DNA from: an uncultured Sphingomonadaceae bacterium
GTDB taxonomy: Bacteria > Pseudomonadota > Alphaproteobacteria > Sphingomonadales > Sphingomonadaceae
DNA length: 64,000 bases
Direction of reading: 5' to 3'
Assembly (NCBI GenBank): GCA_947495985.1
Contig: CANMBD010000001.1
Location: 992,001 to 1,056,000, forward strand
Of this stretch, positions 19,496-28,735 are shown piece by piece (the stretch's first letter is position 1; every line of letters begins with the position of its first letter). Under the pieces are notes generated by a model. It had not been told where the DNA came from and ran no database searches. It saw only the letters and a list, made by a program, of their open reading frames with translations. A program made the translations under genes and the position numbers.

Positions 19496-20569
19496 TCAGC
19501 TCTTGCGCGCGCCGCTGAAGATGGATTTCCATTGCTCGATAAAGTCATAAATTTCCGCCCGGGTCGTATCGCGACCGATACTCACGCGGATAACCTCCCG
19601 CGCCGTTCCTTCATCAATGCCCATGGCTTCGAGCACATGACTGGGCTTCAGGGTGCCAGAGGAGCAAGCGCTGCCTGCGGATACCGAAAAACCGGCCATA
19701 TCAAATTTGATCAACTGGGTGTTTGCCGCCACTCCGGGCATTTGATAGCTGCCGATTGTGGCAATTCTTGGGGCATTCTCTGCGACAACGGCCCCGCCTT
19801 CTGTTTTTATCGCATTATCCAAATGCGCGCGCAGTTCCGTTGCCCGCCCTGCCCAGTTGGCCGGTGCTTCCAGGGCAGCCACCATGGCCATAATATAAGG
19901 CAGGTTCTGGGTACCCGAGCGATAGCCCTGCTCCTGACCACCATACGAATGCAGCACATTCAGATCCTTGATCAACAGTGCGCCAACGCCCGGCGGACCG
20001 CCAAATTTATGGCCGGCAATGATAATCATATCGGCATCAGGCAACGGCATTTTCCCGGCGGATTGCGAACAGTCTGCCAACAGAATTGCGCCCCTGTCTC
20101 TTGTCACTTTGGCGAGCGCGTCCATGTCCTGCATCACGCCGGTTTCATTATTTACCGACTGCACGACAACAAGCGCCTGCTCTTTCTCCGCCTTCAGCAG
20201 ATGATTAAGCCGCATCGGCACCACGAGACCGTTGAGATCAACCGGTATACTGTCCGCGCCTTCGGCAAAACGCAAAACCACATCATGCTCAATCGGCGAT
20301 ACCAATTGCCGCACGGGTTTGGTCTGTTTCAATGCCATGGCAATCGCTTCACTGGCGCCGCTGGTGAAGATGACCTCGCCGTCCCAGTCGAGCGCAGCCT
20401 TGAATCGCTTTCGCGCATTTTCAAGCATCGCCCCGGCGGCGCGCCCATCTGCATGAGGCGAGGAAGGATTGGCCCAATGCGCAAATCCTTCCAGACAGGC
20501 TTGCCGGGCGACATCCAACATTGGCGTTGTCGCGGCATAGTCCAGATAGATGCGTTTCTGCTCAGACAT
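19496..20569 (-). CDS. Cysteine desulfurase family protein (NifS/IscS-like), copy 2
   Basis: The 357-residue product is a paralogue of the next gene. It begins YLDYAATTPML, has the PLP Lys in IIAGHKFGGPPG and the sulfur-carrying Cys in SAGSACSSGTLKPSHVL. Copies 1 and 2 differ through most of their length, so this is not a recent duplication. It is first in a reverse operon with copy 1, ferredoxin and beta-lactamase, and diverges from the alpha/beta hydrolase gene; the 146 bases between hold both promoters. Confidence 0.92.
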   Translation of the reverse strand: MSEQKRIYLDYAATTPMLDVARQACLEGFAHWANPSSPHADGRAAGAMLENARKRFKAALDWDGEVIFTSGASEAIAMALKQTKPVRQLVSPIEHDVVLRFAEGADSIPVDLNGLVVPMRLNHLLKAEKEQALVVVQSVNNETGVMQDMDALAKVTRDRGAILLADCSQSAGKMPLPDADMIIIAGHKFGGPPGVGALLIKDLNVLHSYGGQEQGYRSGTQNLPYIMAMVAALEAPANWAGRATELRAHLDNAIKTEGGAVVAENAPRIATIGSYQMPGVAANTQLIKFDMAGFSVSAGSACSSGTLKPSHVLEAMGIDEGTAREVIRVSIGRDTTRAEIYDFIEQWKSIFSGARKS

Positions 20570-20715
20570 TTTGCTAGGCTAAACCCTTTGACAATTGCGG
20601 GATTGAGTTGCGGATTATTTCACTCTCTCTATATAGACGCTTCATTCAGCGCAAAAGCTAATCTGCCTTTTGACGCCATTCAAATTTTAATCCTGACCAA
20701 AGAATTGAAAAAGCC

Positions 20716-21372
20716 ATGCCTGACGTAATTTTTACCGGACCCGAAGGTCGCCTCGAAGGCCGTTTTAGCCCAGGACCGCGCGACCGCGCACCGGTCGCGA
20801 TGATCCTTCACCCCCACCCGCAAGCGGGCGGCACGATGAATGACCGGATCACGCAGGCCATGTACAAGACATTCGTGAACCGCGGTTTTGCTACATTGCG
20901 GTTTAACTTCCGCGGGGTGGGCCGGTCACAAGGCACATTTGACAATGGCATCGGCGAGCTTTCTGACGCCGCTTCGGCACTGGACTGGGTCCAGAGCATC
21001 CATCCCGAGGCGCAAACAACCTGGATTGCCGGCTACAGCTTCGGTGCCTGGATTGGCATGCAGCTTTTGATGCGGCGGCCGGAAGTACGCGGCTTCATCT
21101 CCGTGTCCCCGCCTGCCAACATGTATGATTTCAACTTCCTTGCCCCCTGCCCATCATCCGGGATCATCATTCAGGGCGTGAACGATGAAGTTGTCACGCC
21201 AAGCGCAGTGCAAAAACTGGTCGACAAACTTCGCACGCAAAAACACATCACAATCCATCACGATGAAATTCCGCGCGCAAACCATTTTTATGAAAATGAA
21301 ATGGAATTGCTCATGGGTTCAGTCGACAATTATCTCGACATGCGTCTGGCGCCAGATTCACCGATCAAATAA
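20716..21372 (+). CDS. Alpha/beta hydrolase of the COG2945 type
   Basis: The 218-residue protein has an alpha/beta-hydrolase core with oxyanion segment LHPHPQAGGTM, nucleophile elbow GYSFGAW, and late Asp and His in GVNDEVVTP and RANHFY. This pattern matches a widespread group of small hydrolases of unknown substrate, sometimes annotated as dienelactone hydrolase-like. It is single in its unit. Confidence 0.85.
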   Translation: MPDVIFTGPEGRLEGRFSPGPRDRAPVAMILHPHPQAGGTMNDRITQAMYKTFVNRGFATLRFNFRGVGRSQGTFDNGIGELSDAASALDWVQSIHPEAQTTWIAGYSFGAWIGMQLLMRRPEVRGFISVSPPANMYDFNFLAPCPSSGIIIQGVNDEVVTPSAVQKLVDKLRTQKHITIHHDEIPRANHFYENEMELLMGSVDNYLDMRLAPDSPIK

Positions 21373-21376
21373 GCTG

Positions 21377-21613
21377 TCAATTGGGGCGGTCCGGTATCGC
21401 ACTGCCGCTTTGGCTATCCGAACCCGGGGTCGGCACCGTCCAGATTGCCACGTTGGCGAACATGACTGCGGATGCAATCAGCATCAAAATACCCTGCTTC
21501 CTGTTCTTGCCGGTGCGTATCAAATACACACCGCCAGCCAGCAATCCGGCGCCCGCCAGCATCAAGACAGATAATATCCAATCAGCCAATAGTCCGCTCC
21601 TTTGCAAAAACAC
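21377..21613 (-). CDS. Small two-helix membrane protein, unknown function
   Basis: A 78-residue product with two hydrophobic segments at about residues 9-31 and 42-59 joined by a basic loop (RTGKNRKQG), which predicts loop-inside topology. I do not recognise the family. It is convergent with the hydrolase gene with four bases between stops. Composition matches neighbours, which supports a real gene. Confidence 0.55.
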   Translation of the reverse strand: MFLQRSGLLADWILSVLMLAGAGLLAGGVYLIRTGKNRKQGILMLIASAVMFANVAIWTVPTPGSDSQSGSAIPDRPN

Positions 21614-21760
21614 TGCAGTTATAATGAACTGATTTCAAGCCATGATCGCTGTCCATCCGATATGGATGAAGTTCGACAAGATGGATGATTATGCTATGGA
21701 CAAGTCTAACAAAGAACATAAAAAGAACATATCTGGGACTACAACGGACAAGGACCAAGG

Positions 21761-22513
21761 GTGCAAAGCGATCTTCCACTATTGATTTTGGCGGATATTC
21801 CCCAGACATTCCGTCTGGCGGATCTCTCGGTTTCCGGTCGAATATCAGAGGATATTAGCCTTACACCCTCGCAATATCAAAGTCGCGACCGGTTGGAAGT
21901 AATGACTAGCGGCATGGGTTTTGAGCTGATCCACTACAGCATCGAAGAGATTAGCCAAAACCTGTCAATTGCCGATCTGGATCATATTTTCTGCAAAGCT
22001 CCGGAAAAAAAACTGGCAGGCATCGGCATTAAACCTGGCAAAGATATCGGAGCGGCAAGGCATAGCGATACTGTTAACCGCGCCTTGCTGAAACTGGCTC
22101 GATATGTTGGCCAATCAATCAACGCGCACACCATTGTCTGGCGGCCGGCTGGATTGCATGTCGGATTTGATTATTTTGTTGGGTCGACCGATCATTACAT
22201 CTCCGGCGGTCCATTTCCGGTGCTCTCTCAAATCGCCATATCGGAAACTGCAAAGGGCGAATTCGAGACATCTGGCCTGTCCTATTTTTCCGGACAAGAA
22301 GTAAGGATCACCAGTCCGGACGGCTATGAACCAAATGAAGTGGTCAAACGACTGGTGAGGATCGCGCACGACATTGCCACTAACGGCAAAATCGAAAAGA
22401 AAATCGAGACAGACGGCTTTGTTCGGGGAGAGAAACTCCTGATCGCACCCAAAACCGACGGCTCAATGGTTGAAGTTGCAATTGTCGCGGACAAACCGCA
22501 ACAATTGCACTAA
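21761..22513 (+). CDS. Conserved-looking cytosolic protein of unknown function
   Basis: I do not recognise this 250-residue protein. It has no signal peptide or membrane helix. A central segment INAHTIVWRPAGLHVGFDYF is rich in aromatic residues and a mixed alpha/beta pattern is likely throughout. The start is GTG with AAGG about six bases before it. It converges with pckA with only 16 bases between stops. The even codon usage supports a real gene. Confidence 0.7.
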   Translation: MQSDLPLLILADIPQTFRLADLSVSGRISEDISLTPSQYQSRDRLEVMTSGMGFELIHYSIEEISQNLSIADLDHIFCKAPEKKLAGIGIKPGKDIGAARHSDTVNRALLKLARYVGQSINAHTIVWRPAGLHVGFDYFVGSTDHYISGGPFPVLSQIAISETAKGEFETSGLSYFSGQEVRITSPDGYEPNEVVKRLVRIAHDIATNGKIEKKIETDGFVRGEKLLIAPKTDGSMVEVAIVADKPQQLH

Positions 22514-22529
22514 TCAAACATATTATGAC

Positions 22530-24137
22530 TTAAGCGGCTTCTGAAGCAGCGGTTGGAGCGGCTTCCCGAACATTCTGGTCAACATGTTCGGCAAATTGCT
22601 CAAAATTGTCGATGAACAGTTTGACCAGCTTATGCGCTGTTTCGTCATAAGCGGCCTTGTCTGACCAGGTCGAACGCGGATCAAGGATCGCGCTGTCGAC
22701 ACCGGGAACCGATACCGGCACTTCAAAACCGAAATTATCATCGATGCGGAAATCGCCATCGTTCAGGCTGCCGTCCAGGGCCGCATTGAGCAGCGCTCGT
22801 GTCGCCTTGATCGGCATCCGGTTGCCTTCGCCATATTTGCCGCCGGTCCAACCGGTATTCACCAGCCAGCACCGGACGCCGCCTTTGGCAATACGTTCTT
22901 TCAAAAGATTGCCGTAAACGGATGGATGACGCGGCATGAACGGTGCGCCGAAACAGGTTGAGAAAGTCGCTTCAGGCTCGGTAACACCGATCTCCGTGCC
23001 CGCCACCTTGGCTGTGTAGCCAGACAGGAAGTGATACATGGCCTGCTCTGGCGTCAATCGCGAAATGGGAGGCAGAACACCAAACGCATCCGCTGTCAGC
23101 ATGATGATGTTCTTGGGAACCGGTCCCATATTCTTTTCAGACGTGTTGGGAATGTAATCGATCGGATAGGCACCGCGGGTATTTTCAGCTTTGCTATTGT
23201 CGTCAAAATCAAGTTCCCGGGTCTCGGGATCCATCACGACATTTTCCAGCACTGTGCCAAAACGGCGGGTGGTCGCGTAAATTTCAGGCTCGGCTTCTTC
23301 CGACAAGCGGATCATCTTGGCATAGCAACCGCCTTCAAAGTTGAAGACAGCGGTATCAGACCAGCCATGTTCATCATCGCCGATCAGGATGCGGCTCGCA
23401 TCAGCGGACAGGGTCGTCTTGCCGGTACCGGATAGTCCAAAGAAAATCGCCGTATCGCCTTCCGGCCCCATATTCGCCGAACAGTGCATCGGCATGACCG
23501 AATCGAGCGGCAGAAGATAGTTGAGCAAACCGAATACCGATTTTTTCATTTCGCCAGCATATGCCGTGCCACCAATCAGAATCAGTTTTTCGGAGAGGTT
23601 CACCGCGATGACAGTCTCGCTGCGTGTGCCGTGCCGCTCTGGATCAGCCTTGAAACTCGGTAAATCGATAATCGTATATTCTGGTGCAAAACCCGGCAGT
23701 TCGTCAGCCGTCGGCCGAACCAGCATCGTGCGAATAAACAGATTGTGCCAGGCAAGCTCGTTGATCACCCGAACATTGACCCGGTGCTCCGGCTGCGAAC
23801 CACCGAACAGGTCCTGAACAAACAACGTTTCTTTCTCAGCAACAGCTTTGAGGAAATCTTCCTTAAGTGCTGCAAAATGCTCTGGTGTCATGCTGACATT
23901 GGTCTTGCCCCACCAAACGCTGTCTTCCGTCTCGCCGTCGCGGACAATGAATTTATCGTTGGCCGAGCGACCGGTATGCTTTCCGGTTTCGACAACTAAC
24001 GGTCCGTCTTTAGCGAGATGCCCTTCGCCCCGAGAAACTGCGGCTTCAACCAAAGCAGGCGCGCCGAGATTCCAGTGCTGCTCTGCGGCTGTGGCAAAGC
24101 CTTGATCATTTAAAGTTACGGACGACACTTTTGGCAC
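22530..24137 (-). CDS. pckA: Phosphoenolpyruvate carboxykinase (ATP)
   Basis: PckA converts oxaloacetate and ATP to phosphoenolpyruvate in gluconeogenesis. The 535-residue enzyme has the kinase-1a loop [13 protein letters not shown], the kinase-2 metal region and the [11 protein letters not shown] segment of ATP-type enzymes. It is divergent from chvI. This pckA/chvI neighbourhood is conserved in alphaproteobacteria and ties carbon flow to the ChvG/ChvI system and the regulatory PTS. Confidence 0.97.
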   Translation of the reverse strand: MPKVSSVTLNDQGFATAAEQHWNLGAPALVEAAVSRGEGHLAKDGPLVVETGKHTGRSANDKFIVRDGETEDSVWWGKTNVSMTPEHFAALKEDFLKAVAEKETLFVQDLFGGSQPEHRVNVRVINELAWHNLFIRTMLVRPTADELPGFAPEYTIIDLPSFKADPERHGTRSETVIAVNLSEKLILIGGTAYAGEMKKSVFGLLNYLLPLDSVMPMHCSANMGPEGDTAIFFGLSGTGKTTLSADASRILIGDDEHGWSDTAVFNFEGGCYAKMIRLSEEAEPEIYATTRRFGTVLENVVMDPETRELDFDDNSKAENTRGAYPIDYIPNTSEKNMGPVPKNIIMLTADAFGVLPPISRLTPEQAMYHFLSGYTAKVAGTEIGVTEPEATFSTCFGAPFMPRHPSVYGNLLKERIAKGGVRCWLVNTGWTGGKYGEGNRMPIKATRALLNAALDGSLNDGDFRIDDNFGFEVPVSVPGVDSAILDPRSTWSDKAAYDETAHKLVKLFIDNFEQFAEHVDQNVREAAPTAASEAA

Positions 24138-24416
24138 GGTTATTCCCCTATGGCTTGAACTAGGAATGGGCGGTTGCCGGATTCGGCAAGTTTGGTGAGG
24201 CGCTTAACTCACCAAAACGAGTCGGTCAAATTACCTAAGTGATAATACAATACCATCATATCAGCATAAGTTGAAACCATGCCGAAAGATAAATAAGGTC
24301 GCTCCCGGTCGGCCGCCATTCCGGCAGATGCATGCTTGTACAGGCGAAGCGCTTCAACTAGGTCAAATATCAACATAAAGTTGAAGTTTAGAGATAGTCA
24401 CAGGATAACCCATTTG
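24138..24416. promoter_or_regulatory. Divergent pckA/chvI control region with two near-identical motifs
   Basis: ATATCAGCATAAGTTGAA at 24258-24275 and ATATCAACATAAAGTTGAA at 24367-24385 are near copies, 109 bases apart. Each holds a small inverted repeat (TCAAC-N-GTTGA, one mismatch in the first copy). They may bind a regulator of one or both genes. No promoter hexamers stood out. Confidence 0.45.
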
Positions 24417-25121
24417 ATGGCCGCCAATATCGCCCTTGTTGATGATGATCGGAACATATTGACCTCTGTATCCATAGCGATGCAGGCGGAAGGCTTTGTA
24501 ACACGGGTTTATTCTGACAGTGAGGCAGCCCTGCAGGCGATATTGGACAACCCACCGGACCTGGGCATTTTTGATATCAAAATGCCGAAGATGGACGGCC
24601 TTGAGCTGCTGCGCCGGGTTCGTGAAAAAAGCAATCTGCCGGTCATTTTCCTGACCTCAAAGGACGAAGAACTGGATGAAGCCCTTGGTCTCGCCATGGG
24701 GGCTGATGACTATATCAAGAAACCATTTTCACAACGGCTTCTGATTGCCCGAGTAAAATCGATTTTACGCCGGGCTGAACTGGTTAAATTATCGGATGAA
24801 GAAGCCGATACTGAGGGATTGGAACCCCTTATTCGCGGCGGTCTGGAAATGGACCCGGCCCGGCACCTCGTTAAATGGAATGGCAGCAACGTCACGCTGA
24901 CTGTAACAGAATTCATGATATTGGAAACACTGGCCAACCGGCCCGGCGTCGTAAAAAGTCGCAATCAGTTGATGGACGCCGCTTATCAGGACGATGTCTA
25001 TGTCGACGACCGGACCATCGACAGCCATATAAAACGCCTGCGCCGCAAATTCCGGGAAGTCGATCCGGAATTTGATGCCATCGACACGCTCTATGGAGCC
25101 GGTTATCGCTACAACGAATAA
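24417..25121 (+). CDS. chvI: Response regulator ChvI (OmpR family)
   Basis: The 234-residue protein has a receiver domain with acidic pair DDDR near the start, phospho-acceptor Asp in [11 protein letters not shown], Thr in FLTSKDEE and Lys in KKPF, then a winged-helix domain (about residues 135-232) ending [10 protein letters not shown]. ChvI acts with the membrane kinase ChvG on envelope, acid and symbiosis-type genes in alphaproteobacteria. The Met at 24417 gives the standard receiver N-terminus; the frame is open upstream. Confidence 0.95.
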   Translation: MAANIALVDDDRNILTSVSIAMQAEGFVTRVYSDSEAALQAILDNPPDLGIFDIKMPKMDGLELLRRVREKSNLPVIFLTSKDEELDEALGLAMGADDYIKKPFSQRLLIARVKSILRRAELVKLSDEEADTEGLEPLIRGGLEMDPARHLVKWNGSNVTLTVTEFMILETLANRPGVVKSRNQLMDAAYQDDVYVDDRTIDSHIKRLRRKFREVDPEFDAIDTLYGAGYRYNE

Positions 25122-26682
25122 ACCTGCAGCCAGTATCGATGATCCTGAGCTGTCCCTACGATGGTCTGCGCGGCTGTCGCTGACCACTCGTATATTGGCG
25201 GTCAATATCCTCGCCATCGCTTTGCTGGCCGGCAGTCTTTTCTATCTTGATAACTATCGGGATGAACTAACCGACGAGCGGCTCAGTCAGGCTCGCTTGC
25301 AGACCCAGATCATCAGTGATGCATTAAACCTGCAGACGCCTGAAAACCGGCAAGATCTTATCGCCGAATTTGCGATGCATCTGGAGAGCCGCCTGCGGCT
25401 GTATGACGAAGCCGGCGCAAAGATAATCGACAGTTTCGCGTTGGCGGAACCCACCTACCAATTCAGGGATCCGGAAATGGAGCCATGGCAGAAAGATGTA
25501 GCCCGGGCACTGGATCAATCGATAGAGTTGATTGTCCTCAGCAAACCGATCACTGCATTCACAGAGCCCGATGATGATATCGGATCGTCCTGGCCGGAGA
25601 TTGAGCTTCTGTCGGAGGAACAGCAACCCAATAGCGCCGTTCGCTACGCACCCGATCGCACTCCTGTGATCATCGCAGCGGCCCGCTTGCCAAGCAGCAA
25701 TGATGTCCTTCTGCTGACCAGCAACGCACGGGACATCACCCGGATCGTGCGGGCAGAACGAGCCAATGTCGTGCTGGTGATTTTCCTGACCGCGATTGTT
25801 TCAGTATTATTGTCGCTTTTCCTTGCGCGGACAATCGTCCGACCGATCAGAAAGTTGGCCCGTGCCGCCATTCGTGTCCGGCTGGGCCGAGAGCCTGAAA
25901 TCACCGTTCCCCGTATGCCTGGCAGACGCGATGAAATTGGTCAGCTGGCCCGCGCACTCGCCGACATGAGCGGTGCCTTGCGCTATCGCATCGACGCGAC
26001 CGAAGCGTTCGCAGCAGATGTCAGTCATGAAATAAAAAATCCACTCGCCTCTCTGCGCTCTGCATTGGAAGGACTGGACCGGGTCGATGACCCCGATCTC
26101 AGGCGTCAACTTCTCGATGTTGCCAATGATGATGTGCGCAGAATTGACCGGCTGATCAACGATATTTCCGAAGCATCCCGCGTCGATGCGCAACTGGCCC
26201 GTGCAAAATTTGAGCGGGTCGATATCGGCAAAATGCTTGATCAGCTGCTCGCCGCCCGTGAGCAGCGCGATACCAATAAAAACATCAAGATTGCCTTTGC
26301 CCGCCCGGGCCGCGGCGTCGCCACAGTCATGGGGGATGACGATCGGCTGGAGCGTGTGTTCAGCAACATTCTTGACAATGCCGTGTCCTTTTCGCCGGCG
26401 GACGGGCTAATCGAGATTCTCGCTACGCCGGACGCAGACGAAGTTGTGATTCAAGTATCGGACCAAGGCCCTGGTATCGCCTTAGAACTGCGGCAGAATA
26501 TCTTCAACCGCTTTCATTCCGACCGACCGGCGGAAGAAGCATTTGGCAAGCATAGCGGACTCGGTCTCGCCATCGCCAAAACGATAATTGAAGGACATGA
26601 AGGTACTGTCCGGGCCATCGATCGACCAGATGGCCAGCAAGGCGCCTGCTTTGAAATTCGATTGCCCAAGGCAGCCGAATGA
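25093..26682 (+). CDS. chvG: Sensor histidine kinase ChvG
   Basis: The 529-residue kinase has two membrane helices (about residues 35-55 and 225-245) around a periplasmic sensor domain, then HAMP, the H-box [11 protein letters not shown], and the ATP-binding boxes [16 protein letters not shown] and [10 protein letters not shown]. It overlaps the chvI end by 29 bases; an ATG 21 bases earlier is also possible. It is cotranscribed with hprK, whose ATG overlaps its stop. Confidence 0.93.
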   Translation: MEPVIATTNKPAASIDDPELSLRWSARLSLTTRILAVNILAIALLAGSLFYLDNYRDELTDERLSQARLQTQIISDALNLQTPENRQDLIAEFAMHLESRLRLYDEAGAKIIDSFALAEPTYQFRDPEMEPWQKDVARALDQSIELIVLSKPITAFTEPDDDIGSSWPEIELLSEEQQPNSAVRYAPDRTPVIIAAARLPSSNDVLLLTSNARDITRIVRAERANVVLVIFLTAIVSVLLSLFLARTIVRPIRKLARAAIRVRLGREPEITVPRMPGRRDEIGQLARALADMSGALRYRIDATEAFAADVSHEIKNPLASLRSALEGLDRVDDPDLRRQLLDVANDDVRRIDRLINDISEASRVDAQLARAKFERVDIGKMLDQLLAAREQRDTNKNIKIAFARPGRGVATVMGDDDRLERVFSNILDNAVSFSPADGLIEILATPDADEVVIQVSDQGPGIALELRQNIFNRFHSDRPAEEAFGKHSGLGLAIAKTIIEGHEGTVRAIDRPDGQQGACFEIRLPKAAE

Positions 26683-27113
26683 CCAAAGAAACGCATCACG
26701 CCAGTTGTATTGCCATCGACGGAGCGGGTGTGATGATCACTGGCGCTTCCGGATCAGGAAAGTCGGACCTTGCCTTGCGGTTGATTGATCGCGGCGCTGT
26801 TCTGATCAGCGATGATTATGTTGAACTTTCGCTGGATCATGACCAAATATTATTGACTGCGCCTGCCAAGATAGCTGGAAAAATTGAAATCCGCTCATTG
26901 GGCATTTTTGACTATGCCCATGTGTCGGACATTCCGCTAATGCTGCAAGTACATCTAAAACCACAACCCGATCGCTTTCCTCTGGATAGCCAAACAGAGA
27001 CAATTATGACTATCGCCATTCCCACAATCAGCATAAATCCTTTGGAGGCCAGTGCCCCGATCAAGGTGGAAATGGCGCTCAAACGGGCTTTGCAAAGGGC
27101 GAGCGGCACATGA
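26679..27113 (+). CDS. hprK: HPr kinase/phosphorylase, short alphaproteobacterial form
   Basis: HprK phosphorylates HPr on a serine. This 144-residue form contains only the catalytic C-terminal domain, lacking the N-terminal domain of Firmicutes enzymes (about 310 residues). The P-loop GASGSGKS is at about residues 22-29, DDYVEL follows, and the HPrK signature appears as EIRSLGIFDY. ATGA overlaps join it to chvG upstream and to rapZ downstream. Confidence 0.93.
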   Translation: MTKETHHASCIAIDGAGVMITGASGSGKSDLALRLIDRGAVLISDDYVELSLDHDQILLTAPAKIAGKIEIRSLGIFDYAHVSDIPLMLQVHLKPQPDRFPLDSQTETIMTIAIPTISINPLEASAPIKVEMALKRALQRASGT

Positions 27114-28045
27114 CAACTGCAGATACCAAGCATGTCCTGCTTATCACGGGCCTGTCTGGCGCCGGAAAGACAACAGCGCTCAAAACACTGGAGGATATCG
27201 GTTGGGAAACCGTTGATAATTTCCCGATCCGGTTGCTCGAAGGCCTGCTAAAGACGCCCCCATCCAGCTCGCGCGGTGACAAGGATCCGCCACTCGCACT
27301 GGGTTTTGACAGTCGGACCCGCGGCTTTGACCCGGACAACCTGATCAAGCGCATCAAAAAACTGCAGGAGAATGAAAATTACCATATCTCCACGCTCTAT
27401 CTGGATTGTGCGGGCAGCGAGCTGGAGCGCCGTTATGGAGAGACCAGGCGGCGACACCCCCTCGCCCTCGACCGCCCGGCGAAAGACGGAATTGCATTGG
27501 AACGCAGTCAGTTTGAACCGATCAGGCGCTGGGCCGACCATATCATCGATAGCAGTGATTTGTCCGCCAATGACCTGCAGGGACGGATTCGCGAAGAATT
27601 CAGCCTGCAGGATACCGATATCACAACCGTGACGATCACCAGCTTTGGTTTTTCACGCGGCCTGCCCAATAATATCGACCTGCTTTTCGATGTACGTTTT
27701 CTATCCAATCCCTTTTGGGATGCGGATTTAAAGTTGATGACCGGGCTGGACGCACCCGTGGCTGAATATATTTCCAAAGACCCTTTCTACGCCGAAGCAC
27801 TGGAAAAATTTGAAGAAATGCTGAAGTTTCTGCTTCCCAAATATGTCAAGGCGGGCAAGGCCTATGTCAATATCGGAATAGGCTGCACCGGCGGGCGTCA
27901 CAGATCGGTACATATTGCCGAAGTGCTCAGCAAAAACTTGCATGCCGCTGGATTTTCGCCCACTGTCCTCCATCGCAATCTGGCATCACGGCCAATGGAA
28001 GCGCTCGAAGCCATGCAGGATCTGAACGGAAATAAGGGTATTTAA
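27110..28045 (+). CDS. rapZ: RapZ-family nucleotide-binding protein (RNase adapter)
   Basis: The 311-residue protein has the P-loop GLSGAGKTTALKTLEDIGW and the C-terminal signature IGIGCTGGRHRSVHIAE with KYVKAGKAYV. In E. coli RapZ guides RNase E to the GlmZ small RNA and so controls amino-sugar synthesis. In alphaproteobacteria the role is less clear, but the place within hprK-PTS genes is conserved. Confidence 0.95.
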   Translation: MTTADTKHVLLITGLSGAGKTTALKTLEDIGWETVDNFPIRLLEGLLKTPPSSSRGDKDPPLALGFDSRTRGFDPDNLIKRIKKLQENENYHISTLYLDCAGSELERRYGETRRRHPLALDRPAKDGIALERSQFEPIRRWADHIIDSSDLSANDLQGRIREEFSLQDTDITTVTITSFGFSRGLPNNIDLLFDVRFLSNPFWDADLKLMTGLDAPVAEYISKDPFYAEALEKFEEMLKFLLPKYVKAGKAYVNIGIGCTGGRHRSVHIAEVLSKNLHAAGFSPTVLHRNLASRPMEALEAMQDLNGNKGI

Positions 28046-28050
28046 TCGCA

Positions 28051-28455
28051 ATGATCGGTTTGGTTCTTGTTACCCATGGCCGTTTGGCTGACGAATTTAT
28101 CACCGCGATGGAACATGTGGTTGGCCCGCAAAAAGCGATCCTGCCCGTTTGTATTGGCCCGCATGATGACATGGAAGAGCGGCGTCAGGAAATTGCCGAC
28201 TCAATCGAGAAGGTCCAGAACGGAAAAGGCGTCATCATTCTCACCGATTTATTTGGCGGAACACCCTCCAATCTGGCCATTTCACTGATGGACAAGGGCA
28301 AGGTTGAGGTTATCGCCGGGGTCAATCTCCCCATGCTCATCCGCCTTGATGGCGCGCGCAAATGCATGGATGTAAGTGACGCAGTCACGGCCGCGAGGGA
28401 AGCCGGTCAAAAATATATCAGTGTCGCTTCGGAAATTCTTGGAAGCGACGCGTGA
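28051..28455 (+). CDS. PTS EIIA component, mannose (EIIA-Man) type, regulatory PTS
   Basis: This 134-residue protein has the EIIA-Man fold: His9 in LVTHGRLADEF would accept the phosphoryl group from HPr, and FGGTPSNLA is typical. No EIIB or EIIC transport gene is adjacent, so it probably works in a regulatory chain with HPr and HprK and not in sugar uptake. The stop overlaps ptsH by four bases. Confidence 0.93.
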   Translation: MIGLVLVTHGRLADEFITAMEHVVGPQKAILPVCIGPHDDMEERRQEIADSIEKVQNGKGVIILTDLFGGTPSNLAISLMDKGKVEVIAGVNLPMLIRLDGARKCMDVSDAVTAAREAGQKYISVASEILGSDA

Positions 28456-28730
28456 GCGAATATCGCCGGACCGTCGCCATCACCAACAATCGCGGCCTTC
28501 ATGCCAGAGCCAGTGCAAAATTCGTAACCTATGTGAGTAAACTGCCAGAAGGCCTGACGGTCAAGGTTGGCAAAGACGGCACCGAAGTAACCGGAACGTC
28601 GATCATGGGCCTGATGATGTTGGGCGCCGCCAAAGGTGACAGTGTCGAGATCATAGTTGCCGGTGATCAGGCCGAAAGCGCCTTGGACAAACTTGCCGGA
28701 TTAGTCGTCGACGGCTTTGGTGAGGATTAA
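28452..28730 (+). CDS. ptsH: Phosphocarrier protein HPr
   Basis: The 92-residue HPr has His17 in NNRGLHARASAKFV, the phosphorylation site for Enzyme I, and Ser50 in GTSIMGLMMLG, the site for HprK. The start is GTG. Enzyme I is not in the window. The TrmH-family gene follows after five bases. Confidence 0.95.
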   Translation: MSEYRRTVAITNNRGLHARASAKFVTYVSKLPEGLTVKVGKDGTEVTGTSIMGLMMLGAAKGDSVEIIVAGDQAESALDKLAGLVVDGFGED

Positions 28731-28735
28731 GGTCC

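Noticed and set aside
19484-20728. A 414-codon open frame antisense to the cysteine desulfurase
   Set aside because: It mirrors a gene with intact PLP and Cys motifs and shows no family features of its own.
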